Source: Propionivibrio limicola (GTDB taxonomy: Bacteria; Pseudomonadota; Gammaproteobacteria; Burkholderiales; Rhodocyclaceae). Taken from it: a DNA stretch of 64,000 nucleotides. The notes under the pieces are model-generated. The model had not been told where the DNA came from and did no database searches. It worked only from the letters and a program-made list of their open reading frames with translations. The translations under genes and the position numbers were made by a program. Location of the stretch: contig NZ_SSSR01000008.1 of assembly GCF_009469695.1 (NCBI RefSeq), positions 1 through 64,000 of the forward strand. Reading direction: 5' to 3'. Positions 35,673-44,200 of this stretch are shown here, one piece after another; positions within the stretch are counted from its first letter, which is position 1; every line of letters begins with the position of its first letter.

Positions 35673-37085
35673 TTACAGCGTGATGAATTCGCCGCGATGC
35701 GGCAGCGTGATGTTCTTCCAGCCGAGGTCGTCCTCGATGGCTTTGGCGAAGACGGTCGAGGCTTCGATTTCGCCGTGGATGAGGAATGTCCGGCCGGGCG
35801 CGCGATGGAAACCGCGCAACCAATCGAGGAGGGCGGCCTGGTCTGCGTGCGCCGACAACCCGCCGACGGTGTGGATGTGTGCCCGGACCGGTACCGGCTG
35901 GCCGAAAATATGCACGAGGTGGGCGCCGTCGACGAGTCGCCGCCCGAGTGTTCCCGCCGCCTGAAAGCCGGTGATCAGGATCGAGCACTCGCGGCGCGGC
36001 AGGTTCTGGCGCAAGTGGTACTTGATCCGGCCGGCCTCGCACATGCCGCTCGCCGAAATGATCACCGCGTCGCTCCTGATCTCGTTCAGCGCCTTGGAGT
36101 GTTCCACGTCGGCGACGAACTCGATGTTGACCTTCTCCTGATTGGCTCGCCACCAGTCGATCAGTTCATGCGTTTCGGCATCGAGCAGTTGCGGGTGCTC
36201 GAACGTGATTTGCGTGGCGGCGCGAGCCATCGGCGAATCGACGTAGATTTTGATCGGTTCGATCCGCTGGCGGCGCACCAGGTCGCACAGCACGTAGATG
36301 ATCTCTTGCGTGCGCCCGACGGCGAAGGACGGAATGATCAGATTGCCGCGTTCTCCTCGGGTTCGTTTGAAGGTGGCGACGATTTCGTCTTCGGTTTCCG
36401 CCAGCGGGCGGTGCAGGCGGTTGCCGTAGGTCGATTCGACCAGCAGCAGGTCGGCTTCCGGAATCACCTTTTCCGGGTTGTGCAACAACGGTCGGTCATA
36501 CATGCCGAGGTCGCCGGAGAACACGAGCGCATGCGTCTTTCCCGGCTCGCTCACCGCTACCTCAAGCCACGCCGAGCCGAGAATATGACCGGCATCGTGG
36601 AATTTGACGCTCACTGTTTCAGCGGCGTGGAGCGTCTCCCGATAGCCAATTGGCCTGAGCAGTTTGAGCGACGACTTTGCCTGTTCAACCGTATAAAGCG
36701 GCGCCGGAAGGCCGCGTTCGCCTTTGCCGCTCCGCCTCCGATGCCGCAGTTGCCATTCCGATTCCTTTTCCTGGATGAAGGCGCTGTCGGGCAGCAGCAC
36801 GTGGAGCAGGTCGATAGTGGCGGGCGTGGCGTAGATCGGCCCGCGGAATCCCATCACCGCAAGACGTGGCAGCAGGCCCGAGTGGTCGATGTGGGCGTGC
36901 GTCAGCAAGACAAAATCGATGGCCCGCACGTCGAAATCGAATTTCAGCGCATGCAGGTTTTTCGACCGCGCTTCCGGGCCGCCCTGAAACATGCCGCAAT
37001 CGACGAGAAAACGAGCCGTTTCCGTTTCCACCAGCGTGCACGAACCGGTCACTTCACCGGCGGCGCCAAAGAATCCGATACGCAT
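35673..37085 (-). CDS. Beta-CASP metallo-beta-lactamase RNase-like protein
   Basis: A 470-residue protein of the YSH1/CPSF73-like class, zinc-dependent RNA processing nucleases. The metallo-hydrolase motif THAHIDHSG (H63, H65, D67, H68), a later GHILGSAWLEV, the beta-CASP SFAVGRTQEIIY and SASGMCEAGRIKYHL, and the final histidine in HGE are all present. The start at 37085 was chosen for a GGGAGGAA ribosome binding site and the RIGFFGAAGEVTGSC N-terminus. Substrate in the cell is unknown. Confidence 0.9.
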   Translation of the reverse strand: MRIGFFGAAGEVTGSCTLVETETARFLVDCGMFQGGPEARSKNLHALKFDFDVRAIDFVLLTHAHIDHSGLLPRLAVMGFRGPIYATPATIDLLHVLLPDSAFIQEKESEWQLRHRRRSGKGERGLPAPLYTVEQAKSSLKLLRPIGYRETLHAAETVSVKFHDAGHILGSAWLEVAVSEPGKTHALVFSGDLGMYDRPLLHNPEKVIPEADLLLVESTYGNRLHRPLAETEDEIVATFKRTRGERGNLIIPSFAVGRTQEIIYVLCDLVRRQRIEPIKIYVDSPMARAATQITFEHPQLLDAETHELIDWWRANQEKVNIEFVADVEHSKALNEIRSDAVIISASGMCEAGRIKYHLRQNLPRRECSILITGFQAAGTLGRRLVDGAHLVHIFGQPVPVRAHIHTVGGLSAHADQAALLDWLRGFHRAPGRTFLIHGEIEASTVFAKAIEDDLGWKNITLPHRGEFITL

Positions 37086-37216
37086 GATGAGTTCCTCCCG
37101 CTTTTTCAGCATGAACCACGGGAAGGCGGATTTCAATGTCGATGAATGACCTTGGTGCCGTTATTGACACGCAAACTGGATCGCTCAGCAAAGCCAGGCA
37201 TCCTACCCGGATGCTC

Positions 37217-37243
37217 TGTAGGAGCGCAGCTTTGCTGCGCGAA
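37217..37243 (+). repeat. REP-like palindromic element
   Basis: A TGTAGGAGCGCAGC half faces GCTGCGCGAA around TTT, matching the general shape of REP elements of Gram-negative bacteria (a GTAGGAGC head and a short hairpin). Only one copy is visible in this window, and no RAYT transposase is present. It lies in the 150-base gap between the two minus-strand genes. Confidence 0.5.
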
Positions 37244-37284
37244 ACGAACGACTTTGCGTCAAATGCGTTTCGTGGTGGGCTGGC

Positions 37285-38205
37285 TCAGATTTGCGTGTCG
37301 AGCGCGTAGGGCCCGGTCCGTAATTGCTCCGCGATGAACGACAGGCACAGTTGGAGTCGGGTGGAGTTTTCTGTCCGGGCGGCTGTTATGGCAAAGATAT
37401 CGGCCGGCTGGACGTAGTCGGGCAAGACCCGTTCGACCTTGCCCGATTTCAGGTCTTTGGCGACATCCCAGCTCGAAAACAGGCTGATTCCGAGACCGGC
37501 CAGCGTCCAGTTCCAGACAGTGTCGCTTTGATTGGAGCCCATCGGTCCCGATACGCGGACGGATTTCGGACCGTTCGGGCCATTCATCTGCCAGACGCCG
37601 AATGTCTGGTGAAAATCGCGATACAGCAGGCAGTCGTGCTCGGTCAGGTCAGACAGGGTGCGCGGGCGTCCTTTTTTGTCGAGATAGTCCGGCGTGGCGC
37701 ACAGAACCCGGTCGCTTTTCATGATCCGGTGCGAGATGAGGTGGGGTTCCCGGGCTTCTTCCATGCGAATGTCGATATCGATGCCTTCGGCGAGCAGGTC
37801 GACACGGCGGTACACCGACTCGAACCAGATGTTCAGCAGCGGATACTGCTTTCGCATCGACGCGAAGATCGGCGCGAGATGCTTGCGGCCGAGGCGCGGA
37901 CTCGACGTGACGCGCAATTGCCCCGAGGGCGAGCCTTGCGGCATGGCCATGCAATCGTCGAGAGAATTGGCGGCATCGAGCACCTGTTTTGCCCAGACAT
38001 AGGCCTTCTCGCCGGCTTCGCTGATCGAAACGCGCCGGGTCGTGCGGTGGAAGAGCTTGGTGCCAAGAATGCGCTCAAAGCTGGCGATCCGCTTGGTGAC
38101 GTAGGCGGCCGAAATGCCGAGCTGAGTCGACGCACCCACGAAGCTGCCGCGCTGGACGACTTCACAAAAGATCCGTAAATCGACAAGGTCCCAATGATTA
38201 TTCAT
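37285..38205 (-). CDS. LysR family transcriptional regulator
   Basis: A 306-residue LysR protein: helix-turn-helix near residues 3-65 (DLRIFCEVVQRGSFVGAS, GISAAYVTKRIA, LFHRTTRRVSIS) and an effector domain with the DmlR-type layout. The start ATG at 38205 matches the family N-terminus. It is divergent from the amidohydrolase/dehydrogenase pair across 112 bases with the repeats CGATTGTTCGATTA, so that pair is the likely target. Confidence 0.87.
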   Translation of the reverse strand: MNNHWDLVDLRIFCEVVQRGSFVGASTQLGISAAYVTKRIASFERILGTKLFHRTTRRVSISEAGEKAYVWAKQVLDAANSLDDCMAMPQGSPSGQLRVTSSPRLGRKHLAPIFASMRKQYPLLNIWFESVYRRVDLLAEGIDIDIRMEEAREPHLISHRIMKSDRVLCATPDYLDKKGRPRTLSDLTEHDCLLYRDFHQTFGVWQMNGPNGPKSVRVSGPMGSNQSDTVWNWTLAGLGISLFSSWDVAKDLKSGKVERVLPDYVQPADIFAITAARTENSTRLQLCLSFIAEQLRTGPYALDTQI

Positions 38206-38317
38206 TTTTGGATAGTTACAAATCAACCGATTGTTCGATTATATAACCAAGGGTTTTCTGTATCGTGGCTGGCACAGAATACCGTCCCTCCACGCTTCGA
38301 CGACTTACGGATAAACC

Positions 38318-39169
38318 ATGAGCATCTTCAACGAACCGAAAATCGACTGTCACAACCACGTTTTCGACCCGGATCGCTTCCCCTATGAGGAAGACAATTT
38401 CTACTATCCGGCCGGACAGGAAAAGGGCACGCCGGCGCAATTCATGCGCGTTCTCGATGCCTACGGCGTGGGCCATGCGCTGATGGTCGAGCCCAATTCC
38501 GGCTATGGCCCCGATAACCGTTGCATGCTCGACACCATTGCCCGAAGCAACGGGCGGGTGAAAGGGGTCGCCGTTGTCGCGAACGCTGCCTCGCGCAGCG
38601 AACTGGAAGACTTGAAGGCGCAGGGCATTGTCGGCATCGCCTTCAACCCGGCGCTGTTCGGCGTGAAGTATTACGCGGACGCGGCCGGTTTGCTGGAACG
38701 GATGGCGGAGCTCGATCTCATCGCGCAGATCCAGGTGGTCGACAACCAGCTCGTCGACATGCTGCCGATGCTCAAGGCCAGCCGCGTGCGCTTGCTCTTC
38801 GATCATTGCGGCCGGCCGAATCCGGCTGCCGGTCTTGATCAACCGGGCTTTAAGGCGTTGCTTGAACTGGGGCGGAGTGGAAACGCCGGCGTCAAACTTT
38901 CGGGCTATGCCAAATTTTCGCACCTGCCGCATCCGTACGAGGACACGTGGTCTTACGTGCGTGCCTTGGTCGACGCGTTTACGCTGGACGCCTGCGTCTG
39001 GGGGACGGACTGGCCGTTCCTGCGAGCCCCTGAGCGAATCGACTACGGCGTGCTGCTCAAGCTCGTCGAGCGACTTTTCCCCGATGCCAACGACCGCCGC
39101 AAACTGTTGTGGGAAACGCCGTGCAGATGGTTTGGTTTTGACCCCGAGACCGATAAAGGAGCGTGTTGA
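38318..39169 (+). CDS. Amidohydrolase_2 family hydrolase (lactonase-like)
   Basis: A 283-residue TIM-barrel metal hydrolase of the COG3618 group, which includes L-fucono-1,5-lactonase, 2-pyrone-4,6-dicarboxylate hydrolase and 4-sulfomuconolactone hydrolase. It has the metal-binding start DCHNHVFDPDRFPY, HCGRP near residue 168, and WGTDWPF near 227. The exact lactone is not predictable. Its stop codon overlaps the next gene's start by one base (TGATG), so the two are coupled. Confidence 0.8.
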   Translation: MSIFNEPKIDCHNHVFDPDRFPYEEDNFYYPAGQEKGTPAQFMRVLDAYGVGHALMVEPNSGYGPDNRCMLDTIARSNGRVKGVAVVANAASRSELEDLKAQGIVGIAFNPALFGVKYYADAAGLLERMAELDLIAQIQVVDNQLVDMLPMLKASRVRLLFDHCGRPNPAAGLDQPGFKALLELGRSGNAGVKLSGYAKFSHLPHPYEDTWSYVRALVDAFTLDACVWGTDWPFLRAPERIDYGVLLKLVERLFPDANDRRKLLWETPCRWFGFDPETDKGAC

Positions 39170-40197
39170 TGAAGAAAACCGTCAATTGGGGCGTGCTTGG
39201 CGCGGCCGCGATCGCTACGAAACATGCCTTGCCGGCGATGAGCGAGGCGCCGAGTACGACGCTGCTCGCGCTTGCCTCGCGCGATCTCGCCAAAGGCCGG
39301 GCCGCTGCGCAGGCGCTGAGCATTCCGCGCGCGTACGGCAGCTACGACGAGCTGCTGGCCGATCCGGACATCGACGTCGTCTATATCCCGTTGCCCAACC
39401 AGTTGCACTTCGAATGGTCGGTGCGGGCGCTTGAAGCGGGCAAGCATGTGCTGTGCGAAAAGCCGTTGTGCCTGACGTCCGCGCAGGTCAAGGAACTCTG
39501 CGCGGTGCGCGACCGAACCGGCAAGCACATCGAAGAAGCTTTCGCCTTTCGCAACCATCCGCAGTGGGCCAAGGTCGACGAGATTCTGGCGAGCGGGGCG
39601 CTTGGCCCGGTGCGCGCCGTGCATGGCATCATCGCCAAGCAGTTTCTCGACCCGGCCGACATTCGGAACAATCCGGCAGTTGGCGGGGGCGGGCTGTACG
39701 ACACCGGTTCGTACGCCATCTGCGCCTGCAACAGGCTCTTCAGGCGCGCTCCAACGCGCGTCGTGGCGGCGCTCGACATCGACCCGAAGTTCGGTATCGA
39801 CCGCCTCTCCAGCGCCTTGCTCGATTACGGCGATGCCCACGCGTCGTTTACCGTTGCCACGCAGTCGGGCGGTACCGGCTGGGGAACGCAACAGCATCTC
39901 GCCGTTTTGTGCGCCAACGGCTGGCTGCGTTTCAATTTCCCGTACTCGCAGGTGCGGCCGACGCCGTGCAGCGTCGAAGTCGGGAACACAAGCAGTGTGG
40001 GCGCCTTCCCGAGCACAACCTTCGCGTTCGAACCGGTTAATCAGTTCACGCTGCAGGCCGAACGCTTCTCGCGTCTCGTGCTGGGCGAGGCGGTGCCGAG
40101 CTGGCCGATCGAGGACGCGCTCGATACGCTGCACACGATCGAGGCGCTGTTCGAATCGGTGCGGAGCGGTGCCTGGCAGGCGCTGCCCACGCGCTGA
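39169..40197 (+). CDS. Gfo/Idh/MocA family oxidoreductase
   Basis: A 342-residue NAD(P)-dependent dehydrogenase with a Rossmann domain (GVLGAAAIATKHALPAM), the family lysine in CEKPLCLTS, and EAFAFRNHPQW. Relatives oxidise sugars or inositols at a C-OH to lactone or ketone. Coupled to the lactonase-like hydrolase, it would give a sugar dehydrogenase/lactonase pair. AAAGGAG precedes the ATG at 39169, preferred to GTG at 39163. Confidence 0.85.
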   Translation: MKKTVNWGVLGAAAIATKHALPAMSEAPSTTLLALASRDLAKGRAAAQALSIPRAYGSYDELLADPDIDVVYIPLPNQLHFEWSVRALEAGKHVLCEKPLCLTSAQVKELCAVRDRTGKHIEEAFAFRNHPQWAKVDEILASGALGPVRAVHGIIAKQFLDPADIRNNPAVGGGGLYDTGSYAICACNRLFRRAPTRVVAALDIDPKFGIDRLSSALLDYGDAHASFTVATQSGGTGWGTQQHLAVLCANGWLRFNFPYSQVRPTPCSVEVGNTSSVGAFPSTTFAFEPVNQFTLQAERFSRLVLGEAVPSWPIEDALDTLHTIEALFESVRSGAWQALPTR

Positions 40198-40206
40198 GGC
40201 GATAAC

Positions 40207-40224
40207 CGGGGGCGATGGCCCCCG
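40207..40224. terminator. GC-rich hairpin between convergent genes
   Basis: CGGGGGC pairs with GCCCCCG around GATG, 9 bases after the dehydrogenase stop. There is no T-run, so intrinsic termination is possible but not certain. Confidence 0.4.
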
Positions 40225-40282
40225 AAAGTCGGGCGCTGATCGGAGTAAAAAGAGGGAAAGCCGCCGGTCTGTTCGATCGGCG

Positions 40283-41866
40283 TTACGCGTCAACGCTTGC
40301 CGCGGCAAGCCACGGAAAGTATTTGCGATCCTCGATCAGCATGTGCTGGGCGACGACTTCGTAGGCCAGATAGTGAAGGAGTTCGCCGACGCCAAGCCGG
40401 TCGCTGTTGAATTGCTCGGCCAGGTCCAGCGCACGTGCCGTCAGACGGTCGTGCAGCTCCCGGTGGTAGGCGGCTTCCGGATAGGCCGTCGTTGCGAAAA
40501 GCGCTTCTTCATCGCGGAAGTGTTGCCCGATTTCGGCAAGCAGCGTGCCGATTGATTGGCTGATGGCCGCCTTGGATTGGTTGCCGAGAATCGCTTTCAT
40601 CAGCTGATTGGCTTGCTCGACGAGGGCGCGGTGTTGCGCGTCGATCAGCTCGTTGCCGGATTCGTAGCTTGGATGCCAGACAAGCTGGATCAAACCGGTG
40701 TTCGCCGGATCGGCTGCTTCGGCGCCGGGTTCGAGCAATTCGGTCTCGACACGATTACGGCCGGCCGCCTTGGCCTGATACAACGCACTGTCGGCGCGGC
40801 CGAGCCAGGAATCCCACGTGTCGGTCGATTGGCACACCGCGACGCCGAAGCTGGCGGTGATTTTGTGCCCACCGGGAAAGATATGCTGCTCCAGGCTGCC
40901 GCGAATGCGTTCGGCGAGTTGCGCGGTGCTGGACAAGCCGCTGTGGGGCAGGATGATCAGGAATTCTTCGCCGCCCCAGCGCCCAAGCACGTCGGTCGTG
41001 CGAATGCAGTTTTCGGCGATGCCGGCGAACCCTTTGAGAATGAGATCGCCGGTCGCATGGCCGAAGCGGTCGTTGATTCCCTTGAAGTGATCGAGGTCGA
41101 TCATGATCAGCGATACCGGGTGCCCATAGCGTTCCAGACGGGCCATTTCCGTTTGTCCGGCTTCTTCGAGCCGGATGCGGTTCCACAGTCCGGTCAGGCG
41201 GTCTTTTTTCGCCAGCAGACGAATCCGTTCGTCGGCGCGTTCCTTCGTCATCAGGACAAAGCCGTTCGAGACGAGAATCAGCGAAACGAAAGCGACCAGA
41301 AATGTTGCCGTTTGCACTGGCGTCTCGCGCATGATGCTGGCGATGTCTTCCGTGCCGAAAGCCGTCGTCACGATGCGCAGCACGAGCGTCGCGATCATCA
41401 GGAGCGCGCCGCCAACCATCAGATGCTTGCCGCGCCCGGTCAAAACGTGGTTTCGGCTGGTCAGCGCCAACAGAATCATCGCGATCTGCGCGGTGAATAC
41501 GATTCCGCCCATGACAATCCGCGCCGCGATGTCCGACATCAGGAAGCTGAACATCGTCCCGATCAGCAGCGGCGGTCCCCAAAGCACCAGCGGGGAAAGC
41601 TTGCGTTGCTGGAACTGGGCGATCGCCGCGAGCAGCAGCGCATACGAGCCGGAAAGCCCCACGTTGCTGACGAGGATGGAAAGGAAATCGGGGATTTTGC
41701 CGCGCAGGGCGAAAAGGATGAAAACCGCAGCATGCAGGCTGAGGGCGGCCGTCCACAATTGCAGACCTTCCTTTTCGTCGCGGCGTGCCACCCAACCCAC
41801 GGACAGCGCCAGCGTAGCGCTTGCCGCAATGATCATCAGGAGCATGGTGGGGATGTGAGGGATCAT
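40283..41866 (-). CDS. Diguanylate cyclase with C-terminal bacteriohemerythrin domain
   Basis: A membrane protein of about 527 residues: six or seven helices in the N-terminal 210 residues, a GGDEF domain with active-site GGEEF preceded by an intact product-inhibition site RTTD (RxxD, five residues upstream), then a C-terminal hemerythrin domain with WHPSYESGNELIDAQH, HFRDEE, AYHRELH and QHMLIED, which supplies all expected diiron ligands. The product c-di-GMP would be controlled by oxygen or redox state at the diiron site, as in known Bhr-DGC proteins. ATG at 41866 is the likely start; the ribosome binding site is weak. Confidence 0.9.
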   Translation of the reverse strand: MIPHIPTMLLMIIAASATLALSVGWVARRDEKEGLQLWTAALSLHAAVFILFALRGKIPDFLSILVSNVGLSGSYALLLAAIAQFQQRKLSPLVLWGPPLLIGTMFSFLMSDIAARIVMGGIVFTAQIAMILLALTSRNHVLTGRGKHLMVGGALLMIATLVLRIVTTAFGTEDIASIMRETPVQTATFLVAFVSLILVSNGFVLMTKERADERIRLLAKKDRLTGLWNRIRLEEAGQTEMARLERYGHPVSLIMIDLDHFKGINDRFGHATGDLILKGFAGIAENCIRTTDVLGRWGGEEFLIILPHSGLSSTAQLAERIRGSLEQHIFPGGHKITASFGVAVCQSTDTWDSWLGRADSALYQAKAAGRNRVETELLEPGAEAADPANTGLIQLVWHPSYESGNELIDAQHRALVEQANQLMKAILGNQSKAAISQSIGTLLAEIGQHFRDEEALFATTAYPEAAYHRELHDRLTARALDLAEQFNSDRLGVGELLHYLAYEVVAQHMLIEDRKYFPWLAAASVDA

Positions 41867-41916
41867 GCGAGCATTGTCTGTGTGGGTTACGCGTTTGACA
41901 AGGCGCCTGTGGACGG

Positions 41917-43026
41917 TCAATACATGCGGTGCCGGAACAGCCAGCTGGCCAGCGAGAGCGATGCCACGCCGATCAGGGCCATCGGCCAGAGCTGGCCGAA
42001 CAGGATGTCGAAGCCGGCCCCTTCGAGAAAGACCTTGCGCAGGACGACGAGAAAATAGCGCAGCGGATCGATCAGGGTAATGGCCTGAACGACGGGCGGC
42101 ATGTTGGCGATGGGCGTGGCGAAGCCGGACAGGATCGAGGCCGGCACCATGAACAGAAAGCCGCCGAGCAGTCCCTGTTGCTGGGTGACGGCGAGCGACG
42201 AGATCAACAGGCCGGCGCCGACGCCGGACAGAAGGAAAAGGGCCAGCCCGCAGTAGAGCGCCGGCAGGCTGCCGAGGAGTGGCACCCGGAACCAGAGCGT
42301 GGCGATGAGCAGGATGACCGTGCCCTGAACCATGCCGATGATGAAGCCGGGCAGCGCTTTGCCGAGCAGGATTTCGGCCGGGCGCAGCGGCGTGACGAGC
42401 AACTGATCGAAGGTTCCCTGTTCGCGTTCGCGGGCGACCGTCATCGCGGTGACCAGAATGGTCGTGATCAGCGACAGCATGCCGATGATGCCGGGCACGA
42501 AGAACCAGCGGCTTTCGAGATTCGGGTTGAACCAGGCGCGGGATTCAAGATGGGCCGGCAAGCCCGACTGCCCGTGCGCCTTCAGCCAGTCCTCGTTGTA
42601 TTGATTGACGATGCGCCGCACGTAATTGAGCGCGACCATCGCCGTGTTGGAATTGCGGCCGTCGACGATGACCTGCAGCGGCGCCGGATCGCCGGAGAGT
42701 TGCTGCGCACCGAAGCGCTGGCCGATGTGAATCACCAGCAGAACCTGCCGGTCGTCGATCAGCGGCGCGATTTCCTCCTCCGACCGAATGGTGGCGATAC
42801 GGCGGAACGACGGCGCGCCGGTAAAAGCTGCTTCGAAGTCGCGGGAAATGGCGCTGCGGTCTTCGTTGAAAACGGCGTACGGAATGTCCTTCAGCTCGAA
42901 GGTCGCCGCGTAGCCGAAAACGATCAGCTGGATGAGCGGCGGCCCGATGAGCACCGTGCGGCTTTTCGGGTCTTTCAGCAGCGCGAGGAATTCCTTGACG
43001 ATCAGGGCGAGCAGGCGGGTCAGCAT
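41917..43026 (-). CDS. ybhR: ABC-2 type permease, YbhR-like
   Basis: A 369-residue exporter membrane subunit: N-terminal helix with KDPKSRTVLIGPPLIQL, a large periplasmic loop, then five helices with the ABC-2 signature region AREREQGTFDQLLVTPLRP (in two parts). It is the last gene of a ybhGFSR-type operon, starting 4 bases after ybhS stops. In E. coli the YbhGFSR exporter has been linked to drug and Na+(Li+)/H+ export; the substrate here is not known. Confidence 0.88.
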   Translation of the reverse strand: MLTRLLALIVKEFLALLKDPKSRTVLIGPPLIQLIVFGYAATFELKDIPYAVFNEDRSAISRDFEAAFTGAPSFRRIATIRSEEEIAPLIDDRQVLLVIHIGQRFGAQQLSGDPAPLQVIVDGRNSNTAMVALNYVRRIVNQYNEDWLKAHGQSGLPAHLESRAWFNPNLESRWFFVPGIIGMLSLITTILVTAMTVAREREQGTFDQLLVTPLRPAEILLGKALPGFIIGMVQGTVILLIATLWFRVPLLGSLPALYCGLALFLLSGVGAGLLISSLAVTQQQGLLGGFLFMVPASILSGFATPIANMPPVVQAITLIDPLRYFLVVLRKVFLEGAGFDILFGQLWPMALIGVASLSLASWLFRHRMY

Positions 43027-43030
43027 GGCG

Positions 43031-44200
43031 TCACTCCAGCCGTTTCCGGGATTTTCGCCACGTAACGGCGAGGAAGAAGGCAGCCATCGCCAGCAGCGCC
43101 AAGGCATTGGGCAAGACGACCGACCACACGTCCCCGGCCAGGAACAGCGTCTGCACGATGGTGACGAAGTAGCGTGCCACGATCACATGTGTGACGCCCT
43201 GCACGGCGGCGGGCATGCTGTCGATGTCGAAGATGAAGCCGGAGAGCAAAAAGGCGGGCAGGAAGGTGCCGACGATCGCCAGTTGCCCGGCGACGAACTG
43301 GTTGCGCGCCACGGTCGAGATGGCCAGCCCCATGCCGAGCGCGGCAAGGAGGAACAGCGAAGCGCACGTCCAGAGCAACCAGAACGAGCCGCGCAACGGC
43401 ACGCCGAACAGCCAGACGGCGAGCCCGACCGAGATCAGCATGCCGCCGGTGCCGAGGGTGAAGTAGGCGATGATTTTCCCGAGCAGAATTTCCGACATGC
43501 GGGTCGGCGTGACCAGCAACGCTTCGAGCGTGCCGCGCTCCCATTCGCGGGCCATCACCAAAGCCGTCAGCAGCGTGCCGATCAGCGTCATGACAATGGC
43601 CACCAGTCCGGGCACCAGAAAATTCCGGCTCTTGAGTTCGCTGTTGAACCAGACGCGTTGTTCCAGTTGCACGGGCGCCGTCAGTTCGCCGCCTCGGCTG
43701 GCGACGCGGCGCGTCAGCCAGTTGCCCCACGCACCTTCCAGATAGCCGAGCGTCAGTTGCGCTGTATTGGCGTCGACGCCATTGACGATGATCTGGATCG
43801 GCGCCCCGTCGGCGCGGCGCAGCCGTTCGCTGAAATTGGCGCGCAGGCGGACGATGGCATTCACGCGCCCCTCGCGCAGCGCCTGTTCAGCTTCCGGCAG
43901 CGTCCTGAGCGTGGCGATGGCGAAATACCGGCTGCCGAGCAGGCTCGAACGAAAATCGTCGGTGTCGGCAGACGGCTGTTCGGCGACAAACGCGACCGGC
44001 ACATGCTCGGTATCGAGCGAGACGCCGTAACCGAACAGCAGCAACAGGAAGAGCGGCATCAGGAACGCGATGGCGATGCTGCTCGGATCGCGCACGATCT
44101 GGAGGAACTCCTTTCGCACCAGCGCCTTCAGGCGGGTGAGGGAGGCGGGTGTCCGGCGCATCACCGGAATCCTCCGCAAAGCATCAAACACGGTTTTCAT
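43031..44200 (-). CDS. ybhS: ABC-2 type permease, YbhS-like
   Basis: A 389-residue exporter permease paralogous to the following one: N-terminal VRKEFLQIVRDPSSIAIAFLMPLF, a periplasmic loop, and five helices including MAREWERGTLEALLVTPTRMSE. The ATG at 44200 overlaps the ATPase stop (ATGA), a sign of coupling. An upstream open reading frame in the same phase is the shadow of the ATPase gene and is not included. Confidence 0.88.
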   Translation of the reverse strand: MKTVFDALRRIPVMRRTPASLTRLKALVRKEFLQIVRDPSSIAIAFLMPLFLLLLFGYGVSLDTEHVPVAFVAEQPSADTDDFRSSLLGSRYFAIATLRTLPEAEQALREGRVNAIVRLRANFSERLRRADGAPIQIIVNGVDANTAQLTLGYLEGAWGNWLTRRVASRGGELTAPVQLEQRVWFNSELKSRNFLVPGLVAIVMTLIGTLLTALVMAREWERGTLEALLVTPTRMSEILLGKIIAYFTLGTGGMLISVGLAVWLFGVPLRGSFWLLWTCASLFLLAALGMGLAISTVARNQFVAGQLAIVGTFLPAFLLSGFIFDIDSMPAAVQGVTHVIVARYFVTIVQTLFLAGDVWSVVLPNALALLAMAAFFLAVTWRKSRKRLE

